Assembly (NCBI RefSeq): GCF_042651485.1
Contig: NZ_JBHSDH010000012.1
Span: 62,001 to 126,000, forward strand
Direction of reading: 5' to 3'
DNA length: 64,000 bases
DNA from: Sphingorhabdus_B arenilitoris
GTDB lineage: Bacteria; Pseudomonadota; Alphaproteobacteria; Sphingomonadales; Sphingomonadaceae
Each line of letters begins with the position of its first letter. Position 1 is the stretch's first letter. Of this stretch, positions 26,761-34,138 are shown one piece after another. Below the pieces are notes generated by a model. That model was given only the letters and a program-made list of their open reading frames with translations, ran no database searches and had not been told where the DNA came from. A program made the translations under genes and the position numbers.

Positions 26761-27396
26761 TTATCCTTTACGGGCAAGCTGCGTAACTCCATCACCAATA
26801 GACTTGATCGTAGTGCTCATTGCATTTGAAATAAGGCCAAACTCTTGGCCCTTCGCTTGCATTTGACCGGTAAGCTCGGTAATTTTATTGGCATTTTTAC
26901 CATCTTTGATACCACCAATTTGATTTGCCAATGATGCCATCTCGCCCATTTTTTTATCTGCAAGCTTACCAAGCGCGGTAGCGATTTGCATAAAAATGCT
27001 TCCTTTGGCAGCGCCTCCAGCTTTTGCATTCTTAAATTCTTCTGACTCTAACATTGAGTCTAGCAATTTCCGTGTCGCATCTTGCGCTGTCCGTTCAAGA
27101 TTGCCCCGGTCTTTTGGCGACAGATTAATTTCGTTAGCTATGCTATCAACCGCCTCTCTCACGTTTCTAAAGCTTCCTTTAACATCACCACAGCTTTGAC
27201 AAAAAGAAGCTTGTGCCATGTCAATCGTTGATTGAGGCAATCCAAGCTTATCACCAAGCTGCTGGATCACCTGCTGCCCGACGGCACTTACTAACATCTT
27301 TGTCGCCAGCGACGCCCAACCTGCGGGCCCCATGGCCAGCTGTGCCAGGCTCATTGGATTGATAACCGATTTCATAATTCCACCAAGTAACGACAT
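26761..27396 (-). CDS. Helical protein of unknown family, 211 residues
   Basis: I do not recognise the family. The first 60 residues are hydrophobic and Gly/Ala/Met-rich with amphipathic character (SLAQLAMGPAGWASLATKML). A CxxC pair follows (FCQSCGDVKG), and the rest is predicted helical and charged with heptad-like spacing. There is no signal peptide. The composition recalls small secreted pore-forming or translocator proteins, but no motif proves it. It is divergent from the second LysM gene with a 205-base control region between, and has its own terminator downstream. An ATG preceded by GGAGATGG gives a good start. Confidence 0.65.
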   Translation of the reverse strand: MSLLGGIMKSVINPMSLAQLAMGPAGWASLATKMLVSAVGQQVIQQLGDKLGLPQSTIDMAQASFCQSCGDVKGSFRNVREAVDSIANEINLSPKDRGNLERTAQDATRKLLDSMLESEEFKNAKAGGAAKGSIFMQIATALGKLADKKMGEMASLANQIGGIKDGKNANKITELTGQMQAKGQEFGLISNAMSTTIKSIGDGVTQLARKG

Positions 27397-27503
27397 CTTC
27401 CATCTCCTTTAATAAAACTGCCCAAAAATCTGTCTGTGTGGCGGGGGATTGCCACCCGTCGCATATTCTTTTGCCCGATAGAAATGAGTCGCGGCATCCG
27501 CAA

Positions 27504-27536
27504 AATGTTTAGATTGGGTAAACATTATGTTTAGAT
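27504..27536. promoter_or_regulatory. Operator-like repeats in the divergent control region
   Basis: AATGTTTA (27504-27511) and TAAACATT (27519-27526) form a perfect 8-bp inverted repeat spaced by seven bases. The 10-mer ATGTTTAGAT occurs at 27505-27514 and again at 27527-27536, two helical turns apart. The elements sit between the divergent helical-protein and LysM B genes, so one regulator could control both. No regulator is encoded nearby. Confidence 0.6.
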
Positions 27537-27601
27537 ACAGCGCGGCCAACTTGTGGCAGCTTCGCCGTCTGTAAATAAGGTATAGGCAGGAGCGAACGCA
27601 C

Positions 27602-29341
27602 ATGATTCAATCAACATCAGCGGTGAGTGGCACAAATTCTCTTTCCACCGGCAACGGGCGGCAGGATGTGCAAAGCTATCAAATACAGCGCGGTGATACG
27701 TTGTCGTCCATCGCCGCGCGTTTTGGCACGGATGCCCGCACGATTGCCGCGATGAATGCCATTGCCAATCCCAATCGAATCTATGCCGGACAAAGTATCA
27801 GCGTGCCGGCGGGTGGCGGGCAAAGCTATACCGTGCGCAGCGCCGATACGTTGGGCGCGATTGCGCGGGCCAATGGTTTGCCATTATCATCCTTAATCGC
27901 GGCCAACCCGCAAATTGCCAACCCCAACCGCATCTTTCCCGGTGATGTCATCACCATCCCAGCGCGCAGCGGAGGGGGAATTGCAAGCAATGCGGGCGGC
28001 GTGGCGGCGACATCGTCTGCTGCCCCGGTAGCGGCGGGTACGGGCTCTGCGCCCAGTGGTCCGCACCGTTTGGGTTCGCTGTCGGAAACTTATGAAAGCG
28101 GAGGCCGCGGCCCTGGAACAGTGTCGAGCGGCCGGGGCGATCCCGGCGGCGTGTCTTATGGTGTATATCAACTTTCGACCAACGCCGGAACGCTGCAAAC
28201 ATTTATGCGTAATGAAGGATCGCGCTGGGCCGGAGAGCTGCGCGGGCTGACCCCGGGTTCAGGCGATTTTAGCGCAAAGTGGAGAGCAATTGCCGAACGC
28301 GAGCCGCAGGCATTTCGCGCCGCTCAGCATGCTTTCATCGAACGGACCCATTATCAGCCGGTTATCAGCGATATATTGGCGGGACGCGGCATCGACCTGA
28401 ATGCGCGGCATAATGCGGTGCGCGATGCGGTCTGGTCGGTTTCCGTGCAACATGCCGGGGCCAAAACCATCATCAACCGTGCGGTGGCCGCGACCGATGC
28501 ACAAATGGCCCGGACCGATCCCAATTATGACCGGGCGCTGGTGCAAAATATCTATGCCGAACGATCGCGCTATGTTTTGGATGTGGCGCAAAATAACAGC
28601 CGCCTAAATAGCGCGGAACGTGCGCAATTGCGCGATGTTGTAAGGACCCGCTATCCGGCAGAGTTGCGCGATGCGATGGCGATGTTTAACCGGCCGCAAG
28701 CCGCGGCTACCTCTGCGCCTGCTGCATTGGATTCGGCGCAGGCTGCCACTGCCGATCGCACCAATCCGCAAACGGCGGCTGATTTTGCCGCCGTCATCAA
28801 CAGCCGCGGCGATGCGCAGGCGCGCAGCGACCTTGCCGCAGGTAACAAGGTGGTCGTTGCGATCCGCACCCCGACATCCACAAATGCCAATGGCGGAGCC
28901 GGGCGCTATGACGACCGGATGGCAGTCGTATGGCGCGATGGTCAGGGCAATTATCAAATGCGTGAATTTAATGGCAATACCGATCCATCGGGACGCTATG
29001 ATGGCCGCTATGGGCGGGATATGAACGGCGACGGAAGGCGCGAATTGGGCCAATTGGTTACCGGAAATTATCGCTATGAACGGCAGGCTGGCACCTTTGT
29101 TGGCAACCGTTTCTTCCGGGCGACAGAAAGCCAGTCGGCCATTCGTGATGTCAACCACGATGGCCGGTTTGACAGCCAGGACCGCGTTGACCGCAGCGGG
29201 GTTGGCACGTCCATGCTATTCCATCAGGGTGGTAATAATATCACGGGATCAGCCGGTTGTCAGACATTGAAGCCATCGGACTATAACAGCTTTCTCCAGC
29301 TTCTGGGCTCACAGCGTAATTTCAGCTATGTGTTGATCTAA
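27602..29341 (+). CDS. LysM protein B: two LysM, muramidase-like and His/Cys C-terminal domains
   Basis: A 579-residue protein without signal peptide, sharing architecture with the protein at 22156. LysM repeats lie at about 25-70 and 75-120. Residues about 155-365 form a different central domain starting LSETYESGGRGPGTVSSG and then DPGGVSYGVYQLST, a pattern seen in phage- and secretion-linked peptidoglycan hydrolases; Glu165 is a plausible acid. Residues 390-579 match the C-terminal domain of protein A: loops DMNGDGRRE and DVNHDGRFDSQD, then SMLFHQGGNNITGSAGCQT with His541 and Cys553. A related lipoprotein gene follows. Envelope lysis or modification is inferred. Confidence 0.78.
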   Translation: MIQSTSAVSGTNSLSTGNGRQDVQSYQIQRGDTLSSIAARFGTDARTIAAMNAIANPNRIYAGQSISVPAGGGQSYTVRSADTLGAIARANGLPLSSLIAANPQIANPNRIFPGDVITIPARSGGGIASNAGGVAATSSAAPVAAGTGSAPSGPHRLGSLSETYESGGRGPGTVSSGRGDPGGVSYGVYQLSTNAGTLQTFMRNEGSRWAGELRGLTPGSGDFSAKWRAIAEREPQAFRAAQHAFIERTHYQPVISDILAGRGIDLNARHNAVRDAVWSVSVQHAGAKTIINRAVAATDAQMARTDPNYDRALVQNIYAERSRYVLDVAQNNSRLNSAERAQLRDVVRTRYPAELRDAMAMFNRPQAAATSAPAALDSAQAATADRTNPQTAADFAAVINSRGDAQARSDLAAGNKVVVAIRTPTSTNANGGAGRYDDRMAVVWRDGQGNYQMREFNGNTDPSGRYDGRYGRDMNGDGRRELGQLVTGNYRYERQAGTFVGNRFFRATESQSAIRDVNHDGRFDSQDRVDRSGVGTSMLFHQGGNNITGSAGCQTLKPSDYNSFLQLLGSQRNFSYVLI

Positions 29342-29444
29342 ATTTTCGCGTGGGTTAGCGCAATTTGCAGTAGCGTTTTTGGTTGGGCCTAGGCCCCAAA
29401 AGATTCGCCTACTGTAACTATTCACTCTTTCAATTTGGGATGGG

Positions 29445-30119
29445 ATGTTCATGGGGAAATATATGATTTTGTCGCCGATTTTACTGTTGCTGGCGTCATC
29501 CTGTTCTGCATCCTCGCCTGCGCCTGCAAATGAAGCAGCAGAGCAGGGCGGGCAGCTAACCAATGCTGCGGATGGCGCCTATTCAGCGCCAGCAGATAAA
29601 GCGGCCCGCATGGCGCCTGCCTCAGGGGGCGCAGACCGTATGGCGATGCGGGACGAATGCGATTGGTCCAGTGCCAATCCATGCCCGATCGAGGGGCGCT
29701 GGCAAATTGAGGCGGTCTATATGCCCAGCTTGCCGAAAGCCGAACAGCTGTCCGATCCCAACAGCATGAAAGGCGCGGTTTTTGCGCTGCCGGAAATTGG
29801 CGATAGCGGCGGTAGTTTGAAATTTGAAGGCCCCGATACTGGTCAATTTGACGTGACGCAGCAATGCGATATGCCCTTCATTTCCGCCCCCGATACCGCC
29901 GTGCCGCCTAGGCAGATGGAAAGCCTGCAAAAAGCGATGGCAGCGTTTAAGTTACCGGCGGCGCGGCCTGAATATACGCGGATGCTGGCCTGCGATTTTG
30001 GCCATTGGGCCACCGCCATTGACGGGGCCGGGCATGAAGCGGTGTTCACAAAAGCTGCTCCAGACCGGCTGGTCATCAGCTGGTTTGAAGGAACATATCT
30101 GCTCGCCCGCAAGATATGA
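29445..30119 (+). CDS. Cysteine-bearing lipoprotein B paired with LysM protein B
   Basis: A 224-residue lipoprotein: signal peptide with LLLLASSC, then a low-complexity Ala/Gln stretch. A domain related to the lipoprotein at 23879 follows: two cysteines (ECDW, PCPI), GRWQI, QQCDMP, RMLAC, and the ending ISWFEGTYLLAR. Cysteine spacing is kept although overall identity is low, which suggests a disulfide-bonded periplasmic fold. An in-frame ATG at 29451 is an alternative start. The 103-base gap from the LysM gene holds a 12-bp perfect palindrome (GGGCCTAGGCCC, 29385-29396). Inhibitor or immunity role is inferred from position only. Confidence 0.68.
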   Translation: MFMGKYMILSPILLLLASSCSASSPAPANEAAEQGGQLTNAADGAYSAPADKAARMAPASGGADRMAMRDECDWSSANPCPIEGRWQIEAVYMPSLPKAEQLSDPNSMKGAVFALPEIGDSGGSLKFEGPDTGQFDVTQQCDMPFISAPDTAVPPRQMESLQKAMAAFKLPAARPEYTRMLACDFGHWATAIDGAGHEAVFTKAAPDRLVISWFEGTYLLARKI

Positions 30120-30368
30120 TGGTATCCTAGGCCGTAAACTCATAAATATCATCATCGGAGTTCGAACCATGTTGCGCTGATATGTTCAGCTACGCTGGCC
30201 TGCGGCTCCACCATTTTCAGGCCTTGATGCGCTCCTTATTGAGTCCGCACCGTAAATCTCGGTAACATAATACTAAATTGGATAGGGCCGCCGCATGGCT
30301 GGTTCAATCCACAGCAAATTTTCCAACTGGGCTTGCAACTTTGGCGATGGTGATGCTTATGGGCCGCT

Positions 30369-31274
30369 ATGCTATTGGTCTGCCCGTCCTGTTCGACCCG
30401 CTATGTTGTTCCTGACGCTGCTATCGGTGTTGATGGCCGGTCGGTGCGCTGTGCCAATTGTAAGCATAGCTGGTTCCAAGAGGGCGTTCCGGTAGAGGTC
30501 GCGCCGCCAGCACCGCAGGTTGTCGCGCCAAAGACTGTGCCAGATCTTTCTGGGGAAGAAGGCCAGCAACCAGCGCCACCGTCACTAACGCCACCACCAT
30601 CAGCGCCGCCGCCGCCAGCGCCGCCGCCAGCACCGCCACCACCAGCAGCGCCGCCTCCCGCTTCTGCGGTCCAATCTGCCGCATCGGCCTCTCCGCCGCC
30701 TGCAACGCCAGTGCAAACCGGTTTCGCGGCGTTTGATGATCCACCAAAAGCCAAGGGTGCGGCGACCCCCGATATCGCTGCGATGTCCGTCCCCGACGTG
30801 CCGGAGCCGCCGCAAACCAGCCAATTCGCGCATGAGCCGCCCTTTAAACCCCGGCGCAATCCGGCAAAATTATGGACTATGGCGGCGGTTGCTTTTGCGC
30901 TGACCATCGCAGCGATCGGCGCGGCGGCATCCTATTTCGGTATTCCCGCCGGCGGTTTTACTGCGTCCTTTAACGAACCCGATTTGTTGATCGAACTGAC
31001 CCCGGACTTGCAATTGCAATATCGCACCGATGGCACCGCTTATTTTATCGCGAGCGGCAGTATCGTGAATCCCGGCAGCTCGCAGCAGTCCATTCCCGAC
31101 ATGCTCGTCACATTAAAGGATGGCAGTGATCGGTCGGTATATAATTGGAAGATTAAGCCAAAGGTACGCACAATCGAACCGGGACAAAAGGTTGATTTTA
31201 GCGAAGCAAAGCTCGACGTGCCGCGCTCGTCACGCAAGATCAGCGTGAAATGGGTTCTCGACAGCGCTAACTAA
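30369..31274 (+). CDS. MJ0042-type zinc-ribbon and DUF3426 membrane protein
   Basis: A 301-residue protein. Residues 1-38 form an MJ0042 zinc ribbon (CPSC near the start, CANC later). Residues about 45-115 are a Pro/Ala-rich linker, and one membrane helix lies near 172-195 (AAVAFALTIAAIGAAASYFGI). The last 100 residues match DUF3426-type domains (GSIVNPGSSQQSIPDM; KPKVRTIEPGQK). Such proteins are common in alphaproteobacteria, and their function is not established. It is predicted to have a cytoplasmic zinc ribbon and a periplasmic C-terminus. Confidence 0.85.
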   Translation: MLLVCPSCSTRYVVPDAAIGVDGRSVRCANCKHSWFQEGVPVEVAPPAPQVVAPKTVPDLSGEEGQQPAPPSLTPPPSAPPPPAPPPAPPPPAAPPPASAVQSAASASPPPATPVQTGFAAFDDPPKAKGAATPDIAAMSVPDVPEPPQTSQFAHEPPFKPRRNPAKLWTMAAVAFALTIAAIGAAASYFGIPAGGFTASFNEPDLLIELTPDLQLQYRTDGTAYFIASGSIVNPGSSQQSIPDMLVTLKDGSDRSVYNWKIKPKVRTIEPGQKVDFSEAKLDVPRSSRKISVKWVLDSAN

Positions 31275-31284
31275 TCTTTGCGCT

Positions 31285-32058
31285 TTAATCGGTCAGTTCA
31301 ATCCATGTTGGCGCATGGTCGCTTGGTTTTTCGCGGCCGCGATGGTCCTTGTCCACACCGCTTGCGACTAACCGATCAGCAGCGTGCGGGCTAAGCAGCA
31401 GATGGTCGATGCGAAATCCGTGATCCTGTTGCCAGGCCCCCGCCTGAAAATCCCAATAGGTCCAAATGCCCCCTTGCGGATAATGGGTGGCCAGCGCATC
31501 GGTCCAACCATCGCCCAATATTTGGCGATAGGCCGCCATGCTTTCGGGTTGGCGCAGCGCATCGCCCCGCATGGCGTCTTTGGCCCAAATGTCGCAGTCG
31601 CGCGGGATAACATTATAATCGCCGGCCAGCACCACGGGCATTTCCAAATCCCACAGACCGCCAGCATGGGCGCGGAGCCGTTTCATCCAGGCAAGCTTAT
31701 AGTCGAATTTTGGCCCCGGCTGCGGATTGCCATTGGGCAGATAAATGGTGGCAATCCGAACGCCGTTGACATCAGCCTCCAAATAGCGGGCTTGTTCATC
31801 GTCATCATCGCCGGGCAAGCGGCGCTGCGTTTCTTTTGGTTCGGTCCCCCGGGCCAATATGGCGACACCGTTAAAACTTTTTTGCCCATGCCAAATCGCG
31901 CCATAACCGATTTTTTCAAATTCTGCGGCGGGAAAGCCGTCATCTTGGCTTTTAATTTCCTGAAGGCAGGCGACATCAGGCTGCGTTTCCTCCAGCCATT
32001 CGAGCAGGCGCGGCAGGCGGGCCTTGATGCCGTTAATGTTAAAGCTGGCGATGCGCAT
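31285..32058 (-). CDS. xthA: Exodeoxyribonuclease III
   Basis: AP endonuclease and 3'-5' exonuclease for base-excision repair. The product of about 257 residues has the EEP-fold signatures in order: MRIASFNINGIKARL, VACLQEIKSQD (metal-binding Glu), VVLAGDYNVIPRDCD (catalytic Asp/Asn), and KPSDHAPTWIEL (terminal Asp-His). The ATG at 32058 is taken as start; a GTG directly before it is an alternative. It lies tail to tail with the MJ0042 gene and downstream of the DedA-type gene on the same strand. Confidence 0.95.
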   Translation of the reverse strand: MRIASFNINGIKARLPRLLEWLEETQPDVACLQEIKSQDDGFPAAEFEKIGYGAIWHGQKSFNGVAILARGTEPKETQRRLPGDDDDEQARYLEADVNGVRIATIYLPNGNPQPGPKFDYKLAWMKRLRAHAGGLWDLEMPVVLAGDYNVIPRDCDIWAKDAMRGDALRQPESMAAYRQILGDGWTDALATHYPQGGIWTYWDFQAGAWQQDHGFRIDHLLLSPHAADRLVASGVDKDHRGREKPSDHAPTWIELTD

Positions 32059-32082
32059 CACGCTCCCTTTGCGGCTGACCTA

Positions 32083-32664
32083 TTATACCAGCCATTTGAT
32101 CGCAACAAACCCGCCGACAAAAGCTATCCCGCCCAGCGTGGTGGCAAGGGCGAAATTTTTGTCGATCCACGCTTTCATCGGTGCTCCGAAGAAACGCAGC
32201 AAGCCAGAAACGAGAAAGAAGCGCGCTGACCGGGCAACTATCGACGCGGCGATCAAAATATAGAGCGGCATCGCGGTCGATCCAGCGGCGATAGTGATAA
32301 CCTTAAACGGCAGCGGCGTGAAACCAGCGAGGAGGACGATCAGCCAGCCTTGTTCATTGAAACTCTGCGCGAAACTGTCAAATTGATCGGCTAGGCCGTA
32401 AAAATTCAGGATAGCTTGTCCGATAGTTTCGAAAAGGAAAAATCCGATCGCATAACCAAGCAATGCGCCCAGCACCGATGCGATGGTGCAAATCAGGGCA
32501 TAGCGCCATGCCTTTTCCGGGCGGGCAAGGCACATGGGGGCCAAGACAACATCGGGCGGGATCGGGAAAAAACTGCTTTCAATGAAAGAAATGCCAAATA
32601 GCCAACGCTCCGCATGGCGGTGTGCGGCTTTTTCCAATGTCCATTCATATAATCTTTTTAGCAT
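32083..32664 (-). CDS. DedA/VTT-family (YqaA-type) membrane protein
   Basis: A 193-residue inner-membrane protein with five or so hydrophobic segments. It has the VTT-domain features FIESSFFPIPPDVVLAPM, LGALLGYAIGFFLFETIG and LLAGFTPLPFKVITIAAGS. DedA/VTT proteins act as lipid flippases or help maintain membrane potential; which substrate applies here is unknown. It reads toward xthA with an 18-24-base gap, so the two may be cotranscribed. Confidence 0.9.
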   Translation of the reverse strand: MLKRLYEWTLEKAAHRHAERWLFGISFIESSFFPIPPDVVLAPMCLARPEKAWRYALICTIASVLGALLGYAIGFFLFETIGQAILNFYGLADQFDSFAQSFNEQGWLIVLLAGFTPLPFKVITIAAGSTAMPLYILIAASIVARSARFFLVSGLLRFFGAPMKAWIDKNFALATTLGGIAFVGGFVAIKWLV

Positions 32665-32803
32665 CGCCGCGATTTAGCCGCGTGATGCCCTCCTGTCGAT
32701 GGAATATTGCGCCGCCAAACTGTCATTATGGGTTGCAAAGGAAAACGGATATGGCAGAGTGCGAGGATGCAGCTTCTAACCCATGTAGAGAGAGGATAAC
32801 CCC

Positions 32804-33448
32804 ATGAAGATTTTTGGTGCGCCGCTGTCGCCCTTTGTTCGTAAAGTAATGATTTACTGCGCCGAACGTGACATCCCTTATGACCATGTGCCGATTTTTC
32901 CGATGGGGCCCGATGGACAGAATCCAGAATTCCTAGCCGCTTCCCCGCTGGGCAAAATTCCGGCTATTGAAGATGATGGCTTTACGTTGGCGGATAGCAG
33001 CGCGATCATCCATTATCTGGAAGCAAAGCATGGGCAGGCGCTGTTGCCCGAGGATGCGCAGGCCCGGGGGCAAGCGATATTCTTCGATGAAATCGCTGAT
33101 ACGGCGATTGCGGCAGTCACAGGGCCGATATTTTTCAACCGCGTCGTTGCGCCCAAATTTATGGGCCGCGAAGGCGACATGGCGGCAGCGGATGTCGCTG
33201 AAAAAGAGACCTTGCCGCCCATTTTGGCAAAGCTGGAAAAGCTAATGCCGGATGATAGCGCTTATCTGGTCGGCGGCGCACTTAGCGTTGCCGATATTTC
33301 GCTCGCCAGCGTGTTCATCAATTTCAAACATGGCGGAGTAACCGTCGATAGCGATCATTATCCCAAGCTGTCTGCTTGGCTCTTGGCGATATGGGATCGC
33401 CCCTCCTTCCAGCGTCAAATGGCCTTGGAGGCCCGGATATTGGGATAA
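32804..33448 (+). CDS. Glutathione S-transferase family protein
   Basis: A 214-residue GST. The thioredoxin-like N-terminal domain begins MKIFGAPLSPFVRKVMIYC, with the activating Ser in the SPF motif. It has the cis-Pro region GKIPAIEDDGFTLADSSAI. The helical C-terminal domain has GGALSVADISLASV, the usual N-capping motif. The substrate is unknown. It stands alone, and after it comes the putative control region of the GTA cluster. Confidence 0.92.
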   Translation: MKIFGAPLSPFVRKVMIYCAERDIPYDHVPIFPMGPDGQNPEFLAASPLGKIPAIEDDGFTLADSSAIIHYLEAKHGQALLPEDAQARGQAIFFDEIADTAIAAVTGPIFFNRVVAPKFMGREGDMAAADVAEKETLPPILAKLEKLMPDDSAYLVGGALSVADISLASVFINFKHGGVTVDSDHYPKLSAWLLAIWDRPSFQRQMALEARILG

Positions 33449-33449
33449 T

Positions 33450-33501
33450 ATAACCATATAGGTTATTTATGCTTGACATCGTAACGCTATATGGCTACAA
33501 A
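33450..33501 (+). promoter_or_regulatory. Putative GTA-cluster promoter with adjacent palindrome
   Basis: TTGACA (33473-33478) is followed after 17 bases by TACAAA (33496-33501), a plausible housekeeping-sigma promoter with a good -35 and a weaker -10. Six bases upstream of the -35 is a perfect inverted repeat, ATAACC-ATATA-GGTTAT (33450-33466), a candidate operator. It is the only promoter-like element seen before the terminase genes. Confidence 0.45.
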
Positions 33502-33580
33502 AAGGCATGGTCGAAAAAACTGATTCGCACAGACGCGGCCATCATGGCGGCGGCGACCGGCAATATCAGGTTAGAATATA

Positions 33581-33615
33581 AGGGCTGGCTGCTTTCGGGC
33601 GTCCAGCCCTTTTTC
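33581..33615 (+). terminator. Terminator-like hairpin in the GTA leader
   Basis: AGGGCTGG (33581-33588) pairs perfectly with CCAGCCCT (33603-33610), followed by TTTTC. It lies between the putative promoter and the first GTA gene (start 33638). It would yield a leader transcript of about 100 bases unless read through. It may be an attenuator, or simply the end of a small RNA. Confidence 0.65.
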
Positions 33616-33637
33616 ATGGGCAAGGGAAGGGTTCCAT

Positions 33638-34138
33638 ATGTCAAAAAATAGCGCGGCAAAACGGGGTCAGGCATCAAAATCGGTACGGATAGGCGCGGCA
33701 AAGCGGGAGGTTTTTCTTGCCCAATTGGCCGAGACATCCAATGTCACGGCATCCGCCCGTGCCGCCGGGGTTAGCAGCTCCGCCATATATACATTACGCC
33801 GCCGCTCAGCCGAGTTTCGGGACCAATGGGCCGCCGCACTGACCGAAGGCTACGCCAAATTGGAGGCCGCGATGCTGGAAGAGGCATTGCAGGCGGCAAG
33901 CGCAGCAACCAGCGATGCGATGTTGAAATCGCGCGCGCAAAAACACCGGCTGCGGCTGGCTTTGCTGAATGCACACCGTGCATCGGTTAAATCGCTGCCC
34001 GATCCGCGCATTACGCCGGAAAAACAGCCGGACGGCGAAGCCATCAAGGCGAAGCTGATCGCAAAACTATCCGAGATGCGGCGGCGCATGGAGGAGGACA
34101 TAACCAAAAAGGATAACATAGGCTTGCAAAATGGCTGA
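33638..34138 (+). CDS. GTA/phage small terminase-like protein
   Basis: A 166-residue protein at the head of the cluster. It has a helix-turn-helix (residues about 25-50, FLAQLAETSNVTASARAAGV) and a long charged helical C-terminal half. This fits the DNA-recognition subunit of the packaging motor, equivalent in position to g1 of the Rhodobacter GTA. AAGGGAAGGG precedes the ATG, and its end overlaps the large terminase start by eight bases. Confidence 0.82.
   Translation: MSKNSAAKRGQASKSVRIGAAKREVFLAQLAETSNVTASARAAGVSSSAIYTLRRRSAEFRDQWAAALTEGYAKLEAAMLEEALQAASAATSDAMLKSRAQKHRLRLALLNAHRASVKSLPDPRITPEKQPDGEAIKAKLIAKLSEMRRRMEEDITKKDNIGLQNG

Noticed and set aside
30120..30290. tRNA-like sequence around GTTCGAACC near 30160
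   Set aside because: A T-loop-like string is present, but no acceptor, D or anticodon stems can be folded around it on either strand.
30401..30907. Gly/Ala-rich minus-strand frame opposite the MJ0042 gene
   Set aside because: It is the shadow of the Pro/Ala-rich linker; the plus-strand gene has a clear zinc ribbon and DUF3426 domain.
33469..33651. A 60-codon frame before the small terminase gene
   Set aside because: It overlaps the promoter-like boxes and the terminator-like hairpin and has no ribosome site. The region is better read as a leader.
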